Shown: piece after piece, positions 35,888 through 44,099 of the stretch | How positions within the stretch are numbered: the first letter of the stretch is position 1 | How the letters are laid out: every line of letters starts with the position of its first letter | Assembly (NCBI RefSeq): GCF_018614135.1 | Contig: NZ_JAGGOW010000012.1 | Location: forward strand, 1 to 46,361 | Direction: 5' to 3' | DNA length: 46,361 nucleotides | From: Streptomyces sp. ISL-66 | Lineage (GTDB): Bacteria > Actinomycetota > Actinomycetes > Streptomycetales > Streptomycetaceae | Notes under the pieces: generated by a model | Database searches by the model: none | The model's input: the letters and a program-made list of their open reading frames with translations, nothing else | Told to the model about the DNA's origin: nothing | Made by a program: the position numbers and the translations under genes

Positions 35888-36201
35888 CCAGGCAAACCAA
35901 ACCTGAAGGTCCGTAAGCTATCAACAGGGTTCGAGTGGTTGTCGACCGAGTCCACCAGCCGAAATCACGACTCCGAAGCTGCCTCGCCCCCGTTTCCGCT
36001 CGGATCCCCGCATCTCACACCGGCATGACCCACCGCCGCCAGAACCGGACAATCCCCCGCCCAAAACCGAACGGCCCGTCTGGTTCCATTGCGCCCCGCC
36101 CGCCCGTCGAGGAGCAGCGCAGCACCACCGAGTCGACCGCCCCGGACCCCGGCCAGCCCCCGCCAGCCCCCGCCCGCGGGCCCTCGCCCCACCCTCAGGC
36201 G

Positions 36202-36306
36202 TTAACGGCGTTAATGCCCCCGCACCTCCTCTCCCCACTCAGGGACACAGGTGGCCCCACGGACGCGCCCCCTCCCCCCGACCGTTAACGCCGTTAACGC
36301 CGTTAA
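36202..36306. repeat. TTAACG-S-CGTTAA palindromes upstream of parA
   Basis: Exact copies lie at 36202-36214, 36285-36297 and 36294-36306; the last two overlap in a 9-bp register (GTTAACGCC three times). They are in the 716-base gene-free gap between the receptor gene and parA. The rest of that gap shows no convincing gene, only Pro-rich spurious frames, and it probably holds the parA promoter near its right edge. Proximity to parAB supports a centromere role. Confidence 0.85.
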
Positions 36307-36544
36307 CGCTCCGGCCACGAAAAGTACTGGTCGACTGGTTTGAGATGCGCCCGTCGGCACACTTCTCGCCACCTCCGACTCCCCCCAGCCCACACTCGAC
36401 TGACGGCGCGTCCAGCCGGGAGCCCCACATCGGGTCAAACAGCCCCAGATCGAGCACACATCCGGAACCCGTCCGCACCACTTCGTTAGCAAAACTCAAG
36501 CGTGGCGCCCACACGCACCCCCGAACGTTAGTAAAGTCCCCCTC

Positions 36545-37807
36545 ATGACTTCACCCTCGTCACAGAGCGACCGAGAGAAGGTCGTCTCCAAACTCCCTCC
36601 GTGGCTGCGCCAGGAACTGAAGATCCGGACCGCCCAGTTGCGGGTGGACATCCAGGACGCCGTCCACCAGGGCATCGCCCACTGGAGCGCGCTCGCGTCC
36701 TCCCCCTCCCCCGTCGACACTTCCGGCGCCGAGTCCTTCTCCACCTGGCTGCCCGCCGGCCAGTGGGAGCTCTTCCGCACCGGCTCCAAGGACCGTGGCG
36801 TCTCCCTCATCCAGGGACTGGCCCAAGCCGTCCGCCTCTGGCTGGAGATGAACCCGGCCCCCACCGTCAAGCGGCCCTCCGTCGTCCGCCGGATCGTGGT
36901 GTGCAACCAGAAGGGCGGCGTCGGCAAGACAGCCATCACCGCCGGCACCGCGGAAGCCCTCGCCGAGGACCCCGACAGCCTCCACCCGGTCCGCGTGGCC
37001 CGCCAACTGGCCCGGCTCTCGGCCTCCGAGGAGGGCTTCGAGCCCGGCTCCGAGTCCACCGCACCCGTCGACCTGGAGGACCTGCCCGGCCTCGGCATGC
37101 GCGTCCTGCTCATCGACTTCGATCCCCAGGGCCACCTGACCAAGCAGCTCGGCCGGCAGCCGCTGCCCATCGGCGGCGACAGCCTCACCTGCCACATGGC
37201 CGGCGAGGCCAAGGGTCCCCTCTCGGACCTGATCGTCCCCATCCCGGACGAGCGCTTCGGCGACCGGCTGCACATCCTCCCCGCGTGCACCGACGCCTTC
37301 CTGCTCGACGTCCGCCTCTCCACGGTCCGCGCCCGCGAGGCCGCCCTCGAGCGCGCGCTGGCTCCCGTCGAGGCGGACTACGACGTCATCCTCATCGACT
37401 GCCCGCCGAGCCTCGGCCTGAGCATGGACGCGGCCATCTACTACGGGCGCCGCCGCGACACCGAACAGCCGGGCGCCTCGGGCGCGCTGATCGTCGTACA
37501 GGCCGAGGACTCCTCCGCGGACGCCTACGACCTGCTCACCTCGCAGATCAACGATCTGCGCGACGATCTCAGCCTCGACATCGACTACCTCGGGCTGGTC
37601 GTCAACCTCTACGACGGCCGGCGCGGCTACATCGCCACCTCCTCCCTCCAGGCCTGGATGGACATAAAGGATCCACGGGTGGTGGCCATCGTCCCGGACC
37701 TCAAGGAACAGCGCGAAGCCGTCCGCGTGAAGCAGCCGTTGTTCGTCTACTCACCCAAGGGCGACCAGGCAGTCGCACTGCGCGCCCTCGCCAGGGAGAT
37801 CTCATGA
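36545..37807 (+). CDS. parA: ParA partition ATPase
   Basis: This 420-residue Walker-type ATPase should drive segregation of the replicon with ParB. The deviant Walker A motif (CNQKGGVGKTAITAGTAEAL) is near residue 125, the A' motif is VLLIDFDPQGHLTKQLG and Walker B is YDVILIDCPPSLGLSMD. About 115 residues precede the Walker motif, a longer N-terminus than in chromosomal ParA. Some 40 extra residues (LHPVRVARQLARLSASEEGF and on) lie between Walker A and A'. The stop overlaps the parB start (ATGA). The start was taken at 36545; no strong ribosome site is visible there. Confidence 0.93.
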   Translation: MTSPSSQSDREKVVSKLPPWLRQELKIRTAQLRVDIQDAVHQGIAHWSALASSPSPVDTSGAESFSTWLPAGQWELFRTGSKDRGVSLIQGLAQAVRLWLEMNPAPTVKRPSVVRRIVVCNQKGGVGKTAITAGTAEALAEDPDSLHPVRVARQLARLSASEEGFEPGSESTAPVDLEDLPGLGMRVLLIDFDPQGHLTKQLGRQPLPIGGDSLTCHMAGEAKGPLSDLIVPIPDERFGDRLHILPACTDAFLLDVRLSTVRAREAALERALAPVEADYDVILIDCPPSLGLSMDAAIYYGRRRDTEQPGASGALIVVQAEDSSADAYDLLTSQINDLRDDLSLDIDYLGLVVNLYDGRRGYIATSSLQAWMDIKDPRVVAIVPDLKEQREAVRVKQPLFVYSPKGDQAVALRALAREIS

Positions 37808-38709
37808 GCAAGGCCGACAAACTCGGAGTGTCGACGTCCTTCGCCCGAGCCCAGCCGGTCGGCGTCAGCTCCCGCCGCGCGGCCATCGCGGAGGCCACCG
37901 GCGCCCCCACCTCCGGGGTGGTCCCGCCGTCCGAGGTCCCCATCGAAGCCCTCGCGCACAACCCGTTCAACCTCCGCGAGGACCTCACCGAGATCCACGA
38001 ACTGGCCCACTCCCTGAGCGTCCGGGGGCAGCTCCAGCCCCTCGCGGTCGCCACCCGCATGGCGTTCATGGAAGCCCACCCCGGCCACACCGACGGCCTG
38101 GGCCGCGCCCCGTACGTGGTCATCGACGGCAACCGCCGCCTCGCGGCGGCCCAGCGAGCCGGCCTGCGGACCATGCACATCCACGTCAACGACTCCCTCG
38201 CCACCTCGGCGGCGGACATCCTGGAGTCGGCGCTGATCGCCAACGTCCACCGCGTCGACGTGGCCCCCATGGACCAGGCCCGCGCCCTCGAGCAGCTCGT
38301 CGAGGTCCACGGCTCCCAGGCCCAGGTCGCCAAGCGCCTCGCCAAGACGCCGGCCTGGGTCTCCCAGCGGCTGACCCTCCTCAACCTCACCCCCGAGCTC
38401 CAGGACAAGGTGGAGACCGGCGAGCTGAAGGTGGAACCGGCCCGCCGCATCGGCCGCCTCCCCCAGGAGGAACAAGCGGCAGCGGCGGCGGAGACCGTTA
38501 ACGCCGTTAATCCCCCGCGCCAGCGCACCCGCCCGGCCACGGAATCCGCCCGCCCCGCCGCACCGGCCACCCCCACGTCCACGACCCCGGCCCCCCGCCG
38601 GATCACGATCGTGGCGGAGTCTCCCGAAACCGTCGCGGACGCCCTCACGGCACACCTCACCCCGGACGAACTGAAGGCGGTCACGGAGCTCCTGCTGACC
38701 CGTATCTGA
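37804..38709 (+). CDS. parB: ParB-like partition DNA-binding protein
   Basis: This 301-residue protein has a ParB N-terminal nucleotide domain (IEALAHNPFNLREDLTEIHELAHSL, then VIDGNRRLAAAQRAG as the GxRR-type loop). A central helix-turn-helix region follows (DQARALEQLVEVHGSQAQVAKRLAKTPAWVSQRLTLLNL), then a Pro/Ala-rich linker and a short C-terminal dimer region (DELKAVTELLLTRI). It overlaps parA by four bases. Its linker contains TVNAVNP, encoded by a TTAACGCCGTTAA copy at 38498-38510. It is the obvious candidate to bind that palindrome. Confidence 0.92.
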   Translation: MSKADKLGVSTSFARAQPVGVSSRRAAIAEATGAPTSGVVPPSEVPIEALAHNPFNLREDLTEIHELAHSLSVRGQLQPLAVATRMAFMEAHPGHTDGLGRAPYVVIDGNRRLAAAQRAGLRTMHIHVNDSLATSAADILESALIANVHRVDVAPMDQARALEQLVEVHGSQAQVAKRLAKTPAWVSQRLTLLNLTPELQDKVETGELKVEPARRIGRLPQEEQAAAAAETVNAVNPPRQRTRPATESARPAAPATPTSTTPAPRRITIVAESPETVADALTAHLTPDELKAVTELLLTRI

Positions 38710-38754
38710 CACGACGGGGGCGCTGACGGGACCGAGCACCATTAACGCCGTTAA
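38498..38754. repeat. TTAACGCCGTTAA sites in and after parB
   Basis: One copy (38498-38510) is inside the parB linker and one (38742-38754) is between parB and tap. Confidence 0.85.
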
Positions 38755-38776
38755 CGCCCCCACGTGCCCTACGTGT

Positions 38777-38786
38777 GTTTCACGTG
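38777..38786. promoter_or_regulatory. Partial match to chromosomal parS
   Basis: GTTTCACGTG matches the first ten bases of the known Streptomyces chromosomal parS (GTTTCACGTGAAAC), but the last four differ. Other ACGTG copies lie next to it. It is 45 bases upstream of tap. It could be a tap promoter element or chance. Confidence 0.3.
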
Positions 38787-38830
38787 CGTTCCATGGTGCG
38801 GTTCACATAAGCTGCGGCTGGAGGTTCCCC

Positions 38831-41170
38831 ATGCTCAATGCGCACGACAACGAACAGACCACGCTCTTCGCCGCCGTGGACGCCCTACTCGAAGAGGCCG
38901 CGGCACAGGACGCCCTCCCGCACCCGGACGAGCGCAAGCGCCTGCGCGAAGCGGCCGGCCTGAGCCAGGACCAGATCGCCCAGGCCCTCTCCGTCCGCCG
39001 CGAAACGGTCACCTCCTGGGAAACGGGCCGCACGGCCCCCCGCCCCCCCAAACGCGCCGCCTACGCCCGCCTCCTCAACGGCCTGGCGGACCTCCACCCC
39101 ATTAACGCCGTTAACGCCACGCCCCTCACCGACCCCACAAGGTCGGAGACCCCGACCCCCATTAACGGCGTTAACGCCACCCCCCAGACCCCGGCCCCCA
39201 TTAACGCCGTTAACGCCACCCCCGAGACCCCGGCCCCCATTAACGCCGTTAACGCCGCCGCCCCCTCCACCGACCCCACGAAGGCCGGGGCCACACCCCC
39301 CGAACCGGGATCCGCCACGGAGCCCCAGCCCCCGGCCCCGGCCCCGGCCCCCGTTAACGCCGTTAACGCCGTTAACGCCACCCCCCAGGCCCAAGCCGCC
39401 GCCCCGCCCCCGCCCCCCGCGCCCACCCCCACCCCCACCCCGGTCCGAACCCGCCCGGTCACCCCCGCCAAGGCCCAGCCCCCCCACCCCACCCCCACCC
39501 CCCTGGAAGGCAACGGCCCCCTCGCCGTCCTGGACGGCACCGGCAAGGCCCACGCCGCCGGCGGCGTCATCCTCACGCCCCCCACCACCCTCCCCGCCCT
39601 CATCTCCTGGGCCCTCGGCCCCGACGCCGACCTCCGCTCCCCCCGCCTCCACCGCAACGGCAAGGACGGCGACCCCCTCCTCGTCCTGACCCCCGCCGCC
39701 ACGGAATCCCTCGGCCTCCCCCTCGTCCTCGAAGACCGCCGCGGCCTGCGCCTCCCCGACGGCCACCCCGTCATCAAGCAGCTCACCAAGGCCAAGTGGC
39801 AGCTGACCCGCCGCGGCTTCGGCCCCTGGGCCCGCGTCTACCGACCCGCCACCCCCACCACCGGCCGCCAGTGCGTCCAGCTCGCGATCCTCCCGTGGGG
39901 CGCCCTCGACCCCCGCGCCTGGGGCGAGCACACCGCCGAGCTCCCGGCCCCCGAACTAGCCGAGCTGCTCACCTCCTACGCCGCGCGCGTGCTCACCCCC
40001 CGCGGCTCCACGGCGGTCTCCGGCCTGGAACTGATGACGGCGCTGCGCCCGCCCACCCGCGCCGCACGCGACGAAGCCACCAACACGTGGGTCTCCGCCC
40101 CCGTCGCCGGCTCCCTCACCCGCCCCGTCGACCCCGCTCCCCCGGAGGCCCCCGACGAGCACCCGGTCGTCGCGGCCCTCTACCCGCGCTCCCACCAGCG
40201 CACCCCGGACCAGGTCCTCGACGAAGAGGCGTACGACTGGATCCGAGACCCCCAGCTCCTCACCGACGCCGAGTGCACCCGCACCCACGCCGTCGGCATC
40301 GACGTGAACATGGCCTTCGCCGCCGCCGCCAACCGCCTCCTCGTCGGCACCGGCCCCGCCGTCCACACCCCCCGCCCCCGCTTCGACCCGAAGCTCCCCG
40401 GCTGCTGGCTCGTGGACCTCTCCTCCGCGGAGACCGACCCCCGCCTCCCCAGCCCCTTCACCCCGCACGGCCGCCCCCCGACCGGACCCGCCTGGTACGC
40501 CACTCCGACCCTCGCCTACGCCCAGGAGCTCGGAATCACCGTCCAGCCCACCGAGGCCTGGCTCCGCCCGGAGCACGGCCCGTACCTCGACGCCTGGTAC
40601 ACCCGCCTGCGCGACGCCTACATGGCGACGATGGCGGAACTGGGCGTCCACTCGGCCCTCACCGACGCCGAGTTCCTCACCGCCATGACCGATTACAAGA
40701 GCCGGGACCCCCACCAGGCCGCGGTCCTCTCCGCGATCAAATCCACCGTCAAGGGCGGCATCGGCAAGCTCCGCGAACGCCCGCAGGGCGCCGGCTACCG
40801 CCCCGGCGAGGGCTGGCCCGCCCTGGAGCGTCCCACCTGGCGCCCCGACATCCGCGCCGCCGTCATCTCGACGGCCCGCGTCAACATGCACCGCAAGATG
40901 CGCAAGCTCGCGACGGCCGCCGGCGAATACCCCATCGCCGTCCTCTCCGACTGCGCCGTCTACCTCTCCGACGGCCCCAGCCCCCTCGACTTCCTCCCCC
41001 GCACCCCCGAGGGCAAGCCGCTGCCCGGCGGCTTCCGCCTCGGCGTCAGCCCCGGCATGGTCAAGCACGAGGGCACCCAGCCCCTGCTCTGGGCCGTCCG
41101 GATGCTCGACGAACGCCACAACCCCGCCCGCCACATCAAGGGCCACGACGCCGCGGCCGACGGAGAGTAA
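38831..41170 (+). CDS. tap: Telomere-associated protein Tap
   Basis: This 779-residue protein is recognised by its place directly before tpg and by its N-terminal helix-turn-helix (RKRLREAAGLSQDQIAQALSVRRETVTSWETGRTAP, about residues 35-70). In Streptomyces, Tap binds the folded 3' overhang of the telomere and recruits Tpg for end patching. After the helix-turn-helix comes a long Pro/Ala-rich linker (about residues 88-230) with repeated INAVNA motifs, then a large conserved C-terminal part (VGIDVNMAFAAAANRLLVGT, STARVNMHRKMRKLA). The linker's INAVNA copies are read from six TTAACG-S-CGTTAA sites. The ATG has GGAGG upstream. Confidence 0.92.
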   Translation: MLNAHDNEQTTLFAAVDALLEEAAAQDALPHPDERKRLREAAGLSQDQIAQALSVRRETVTSWETGRTAPRPPKRAAYARLLNGLADLHPINAVNATPLTDPTRSETPTPINGVNATPQTPAPINAVNATPETPAPINAVNAAAPSTDPTKAGATPPEPGSATEPQPPAPAPAPVNAVNAVNATPQAQAAAPPPPPAPTPTPTPVRTRPVTPAKAQPPHPTPTPLEGNGPLAVLDGTGKAHAAGGVILTPPTTLPALISWALGPDADLRSPRLHRNGKDGDPLLVLTPAATESLGLPLVLEDRRGLRLPDGHPVIKQLTKAKWQLTRRGFGPWARVYRPATPTTGRQCVQLAILPWGALDPRAWGEHTAELPAPELAELLTSYAARVLTPRGSTAVSGLELMTALRPPTRAARDEATNTWVSAPVAGSLTRPVDPAPPEAPDEHPVVAALYPRSHQRTPDQVLDEEAYDWIRDPQLLTDAECTRTHAVGIDVNMAFAAAANRLLVGTGPAVHTPRPRFDPKLPGCWLVDLSSAETDPRLPSPFTPHGRPPTGPAWYATPTLAYAQELGITVQPTEAWLRPEHGPYLDAWYTRLRDAYMATMAELGVHSALTDAEFLTAMTDYKSRDPHQAAVLSAIKSTVKGGIGKLRERPQGAGYRPGEGWPALERPTWRPDIRAAVISTARVNMHRKMRKLATAAGEYPIAVLSDCAVYLSDGPSPLDFLPRTPEGKPLPGGFRLGVSPGMVKHEGTQPLLWAVRMLDERHNPARHIKGHDAAADGE
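39102..39375. repeat. Six in-frame palindromic sites inside tap
   Basis: TTAACG-S-CGTTAA copies lie at 39102, 39162, 39201, 39240, 39354 and 39363, the last two overlapping in 9-bp register. Each is 13 bp, with centre-to-centre steps of 60, 39, 39, 114 and 9 bp, all multiples of three. Every copy is therefore read in the same frame as N-A-V-N or N-G-V-N. They may be ParB sites or replication iterons carried within the gene. Confidence 0.9.
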
Positions 41171-41179
41171 GAGCCACCC

Positions 41180-41734
41180 ATGCCCGAGATCAGCGACAGC
41201 CTCGACCGCGCCGACGAACAGAACTTCACCCGCCCCATCCCCAAGTCGGCGGGCGCCCAAATCCGGTACCTGGTGAAGCAGCTCAAGTCCACCAAGGCCG
41301 TGGCCGGCCTGCTCGGCATCTCCCGGCGCACCGTCGAGCGGTACGTGAGGGACCAGATCAAGCAGCCCAAGCCGGCGCTCTCCACCCGCCTGGAACGCGA
41401 GGTACGCCGCCGCTGGCAGCCCCTGGTCCGCAAGCGGGCCCGCGCCAAGGCCGCCAAGCAGACCGGCCTGGTCATCGAGACCCGTGCCCGCTTCGGCTTC
41501 AGCGCCGCCCCCGGCACCACCGACGACGGCCGGATGCGCCGCATCACCCAGCACCTCCCTCCCGAGTACGCCTCCCGCCTCTTCAGCGCCCAGGAAGCCG
41601 GCGCGAACGAGGCCCAGCTCCGCAACATCGCCGCCGAAGGACTCCAGGAGATCTACTTCAAGGACCACGGCGCCCGCGCCCAGGGCCTCCTGGTCGAGTT
41701 CACCGACATCGACTACGTCGAGCTCAACTTCTGA
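41180..41734 (+). CDS. tpg: Telomere terminal protein Tpg
   Basis: This 184-residue protein matches the known Tpg length and sequence pattern: FTRPIPKSAGAQIRYLVKQLKSTKAVAGLLGISRRTVERYV at the N-terminus (helix-turn-helix), RLEREVRRRWQP in the middle, and LPPEYASRLFSAQEAGA to TDIDYVELNF at the end. Tpg is covalently linked to the 5' ends of linear Streptomyces DNA and primes end filling. It lies nine bases after tap, so the two are co-transcribed. Its presence is strong evidence that the replicon is linear. Confidence 0.96.
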   Translation: MPEISDSLDRADEQNFTRPIPKSAGAQIRYLVKQLKSTKAVAGLLGISRRTVERYVRDQIKQPKPALSTRLEREVRRRWQPLVRKRARAKAAKQTGLVIETRARFGFSAAPGTTDDGRMRRITQHLPPEYASRLFSAQEAGANEAQLRNIAAEGLQEIYFKDHGARAQGLLVEFTDIDYVELNF

Positions 41735-41773
41735 CACGGCGGTTGTGCTTAGCCCGCGCATAGGATCGCCGGC

Positions 41774-42520
41774 ATGGCACTGCGACCTGTTCAGGTGAAC
41801 ATAAAGGCGCTCGATCACGCGGCGGTCGCCCGGTTCTGGGCGGAGGCGCTCGACTGGAGCATTGTCAACGGGGCCTCCGGCGTGACCACCTACATCGCAC
41901 CCGTCGGCGACTTCGTCTGGCCGGACCCGGCCGCCGTCTGCATCGACGTCGTAGCCGTCCAGGAACCCAAGACAACAACAAAGAACCGTGTGCACCTCGA
42001 CCTCGCCACCACCTCCGCGGCCCACCGGACGGAGCTGGTCGCACGCCTCCGGGCCCTCGGCGCGACCCCCGCCGACGTCGGCCAAGGCGCCGTCCCCTGG
42101 ACGGTCCTGGCCGACCCTGAAGGCAACGAGTTCTGCGTGCTGGAGCCCCGGGAGATCTATCGGGACACCGGCCCGATCGCCGCGGTGGTGGTCGACTGCA
42201 CGGACCCGCGGGCCATGGCCCGGTTCTGGGGCGGGGCGATCGACTGGACCCTCCACGAGGTGACCGACGATCATGCGGCGCTGCGCTCCGCCAAGGGTGT
42301 CGGCCCGTACCTCGAGTTCCTCCGCACCCCCGACGCGAAGACCGCGCCGGACCGCCTCCATCTTGACCTCCTGCCGTACCCCGGTGACGACGAAGCAGCG
42401 GAGGTGACCCGGCTGCGGACCCTCGGCGCCACCGACCTCGACCTCGGCCAAGGCGCCGTCCCCTGGACGGTCCTCGCCGACCCTGAAGGCCACGAGTTCT
42501 GCGTCCTCGCCCTGTCCTGA
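41774..42520 (+). CDS. VOC family (glyoxalase-like) protein
   Basis: This 248-residue protein has two tandem VOC modules, each ending in a near-identical segment (DVGQGAVPWTVLADPEGNEFCVLE and DLGQGAVPWTVLADPEGHEFCVLA). The internal duplication is also clear at DNA level. VOC proteins are metal-dependent isomerases, lyases or drug-binding proteins; no substrate can be named. It follows tpg by 39 bases in the same direction and precedes the sigma factor gene. Confidence 0.88.
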   Translation: MALRPVQVNIKALDHAAVARFWAEALDWSIVNGASGVTTYIAPVGDFVWPDPAAVCIDVVAVQEPKTTTKNRVHLDLATTSAAHRTELVARLRALGATPADVGQGAVPWTVLADPEGNEFCVLEPREIYRDTGPIAAVVVDCTDPRAMARFWGGAIDWTLHEVTDDHAALRSAKGVGPYLEFLRTPDAKTAPDRLHLDLLPYPGDDEAAEVTRLRTLGATDLDLGQGAVPWTVLADPEGHEFCVLALS

Positions 42521-42560
42521 CGCGGAGCCACGACGACACCCTGGAAGGCAGGACGAGTAC

Positions 42561-43451
42561 GTGCACGACGAGCTGGCGAAACGTTTCGAAGAAGAACGCG
42601 GCCACCTACGAGCCGTGGCCTACCGGATGCTCGGCTCGCTCGGCGAAGCCGAGGACGCCGTCCAGGAGGCCTGGCTCCGCCTCGTCCGCTCCGACTCCGC
42701 CGAGATCGGCAACCTCGCCGGCTGGCTGACCACCGTGGTCGGCCGGATCTGCCTGGACATGCTCCGCTCCCGGACCTCCCGCCGGGAAGACCCCCTGGAC
42801 GTCGGGCCGGTGGAACCGGTCACCGGCGTCACCGTCGGCGACGCCCGGCCCGCCGACCCCGAGGACGAAGCCCTCCTCGCCGACTCCGTGGGCGCCGCCA
42901 TGCTCGTGGTCCTGGACCGACTGGCCCCCGCCGAACGGCTCGCGTTCGTCCTGCACGACCTGTTCGCCGTTCCCTTCGAAGAGATCGCCCTCATCACCGA
43001 CCGCACCCCCGCCTCGGCCCGCCAGCTCGCCAGCCGCGCCCGCCGCCGGGTCCGGGGAGCCGAGTCCGCGCCCCAGCCCGACCTCGGCCGTCAGCGCCTC
43101 ATCGTCAGCGCCTTCCTGCGAGCCGCCCGCGGAGGGGACTTCGAAGCCCTGCTCGAAGTCCTCGACCCCGATGTGGTGGCCCGCGCCGACACCGGCGTGT
43201 CCGGCGCCCTCTCGGCGGTCCGCGGAGCCCCCCTGGTGGCCCGTCAGGCCGCCACGTTCGCACAGTTCGCGCAGAGCCCGCAGATCGCGTTCGTGAATGG
43301 CAACCTGGGCGTGGTCTCCCTCTTCGACGGCGCCTTCCGCGTCATGACGTTCACCATCGCGGACACCCGCATCACCGAGGTCACGGTCTTCACGACCCCG
43401 TCGTCCGTCTCCGGCCTCGACATCCTCGTCCCCCCGGAACCCACCCCCTGA
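42561..43451 (+). CDS. ECF sigma factor, SigJ/ECF41-like
   Basis: This 296-residue protein has sigma region 2 (HLRAVAYRMLGSLGEAEDAVQEAWLRL), region 4 (RLAPAERLAFVLHDLFAVPFEEIALITDRTPASARQLASRARRRV) and a SnoaL-like C-terminal domain from about residue 175. ECF41 sigma factors carry such a domain as a built-in regulator. The DGGGK motif common in that extension is replaced here by ADTGVSG. The GTG start has AGGACGAG upstream. It follows the VOC gene by 40 bases, and the two may be one unit. Confidence 0.9.
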   Translation: MHDELAKRFEEERGHLRAVAYRMLGSLGEAEDAVQEAWLRLVRSDSAEIGNLAGWLTTVVGRICLDMLRSRTSRREDPLDVGPVEPVTGVTVGDARPADPEDEALLADSVGAAMLVVLDRLAPAERLAFVLHDLFAVPFEEIALITDRTPASARQLASRARRRVRGAESAPQPDLGRQRLIVSAFLRAARGGDFEALLEVLDPDVVARADTGVSGALSAVRGAPLVARQAATFAQFAQSPQIAFVNGNLGVVSLFDGAFRVMTFTIADTRITEVTVFTTPSSVSGLDILVPPEPTP

Positions 43452-43459
43452 AAACCGGC

Positions 43460-43509
43460 TCCGAGGGGGCCTCGCCGGGCAGACAGACCGCCCACGGCGC
43501 CCCCTCGGA
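43460..43509 (+). terminator. Hairpin after sigma factor gene
   Basis: TCCGAGGGGGC (43460-43470) pairs perfectly with 43499-43509, starting 8 bases past the stop. The 28-nt loop holds a smaller GGGC/GCCC pair. Confidence 0.65.
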
Positions 43510-43553
43510 CAGCACAACCCCTCCACGCCCCTCTGAGCCCCCGAAAACCACAA

Positions 43554-43580
43554 AGGGCCCCGGAATACACCCGAGGCCCT
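43554..43580 (-). terminator. Short hairpin after winged-helix operon
   Basis: AGGGCC (43554-43559) pairs with GGCCCT (43575-43580), about 46 bases past the stop of the leftward winged-helix gene. Confidence 0.4.
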
Positions 43581-43625
43581 CACCAGCCCCTGAGCACCCC
43601 TCAGAAGCCCTTCAACGGCACGCGA

Positions 43626-44099
43626 TCAACCCACCGCGTGCAACGCCCTACGCCGCTTCGACTCCGCCGCCTTCTTCGCGACGGCCTGAGCGGCCCTCTT
43701 CTTCCGCTGCTCGGCCAGCTGGTCCTGATACGCCGCCACCGCCCGGTGGTAGCTGGCCACATAGCCCCGCGCGTCGAGCCGCTCGTCCGAGTCCATCTCG
43801 TTCACGGCCGCCACCGCGTCCTCGAAGGAGTTGTACCCGGCCAGCATCGGGTTGATCTGGTAGACGCCGTTACGGATCTTCCTGACCAGCTTGGCCAGCT
43901 CCAGGCTCCGCAGCGCCGCGTTCACGCTCGGCCGGCTCAGGTCCAGCATCCCCCCGACCGTCGCCTGGTCGATGAGGATCCGCCCGCCCGGCTCACTGAG
44001 CGAACGCAGCTTCAGCAGCACCCGGTAGGCCGCCGGCGGCAGGTCGAGGTCAGAGAGGAGCCCGTCGGCGTTGACCGCAGCGAATCGCAAGGTGCTCAC
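43626..44099 (-). CDS. Winged-helix DNA-binding protein, RepL-like
   Basis: This 157-residue protein has a winged helix: PPAAYRVLLKLRSLS, then LIDQATVGGMLDLSRPSVNAALRSLELAKLVRKIRNGVYQINPML. The final RNGVYQINP wing resembles RepL/MarR-like plasmid replication and control proteins. The C-terminus is a basic coiled helix (QLAEQRKKRAAQAVAKKAAESKRRR). It overlaps its upstream neighbour by four bases (44096-44099). No experimental function is known to me. A role in replication or copy control is inferred from the wing and the dyad-rich region upstream of the operon. Confidence 0.75.
   Translation of the reverse strand: MSTLRFAAVNADGLLSDLDLPPAAYRVLLKLRSLSEPGGRILIDQATVGGMLDLSRPSVNAALRSLELAKLVRKIRNGVYQINPMLAGYNSFEDAVAAVNEMDSDERLDARGYVASYHRAVAAYQDQLAEQRKKRAAQAVAKKAAESKRRRALHAVG

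Noticed and set aside
35935..36288. Plus-strand 117-residue open frame in the parA upstream gap
   Set aside because: Pro/Arg/Ser-rich composition, no start signal, and it runs through the palindromic sites. It looks like a GC-driven spurious frame.
38831..41170. Reading tap as a pSLA2-type replication initiator with iterons
   Set aside because: Its place directly before an unmistakable tpg and its helix-turn-helix start fit Tap. The internal repeats alone do not make it a replication initiator, though an origin function of the DNA is kept open.
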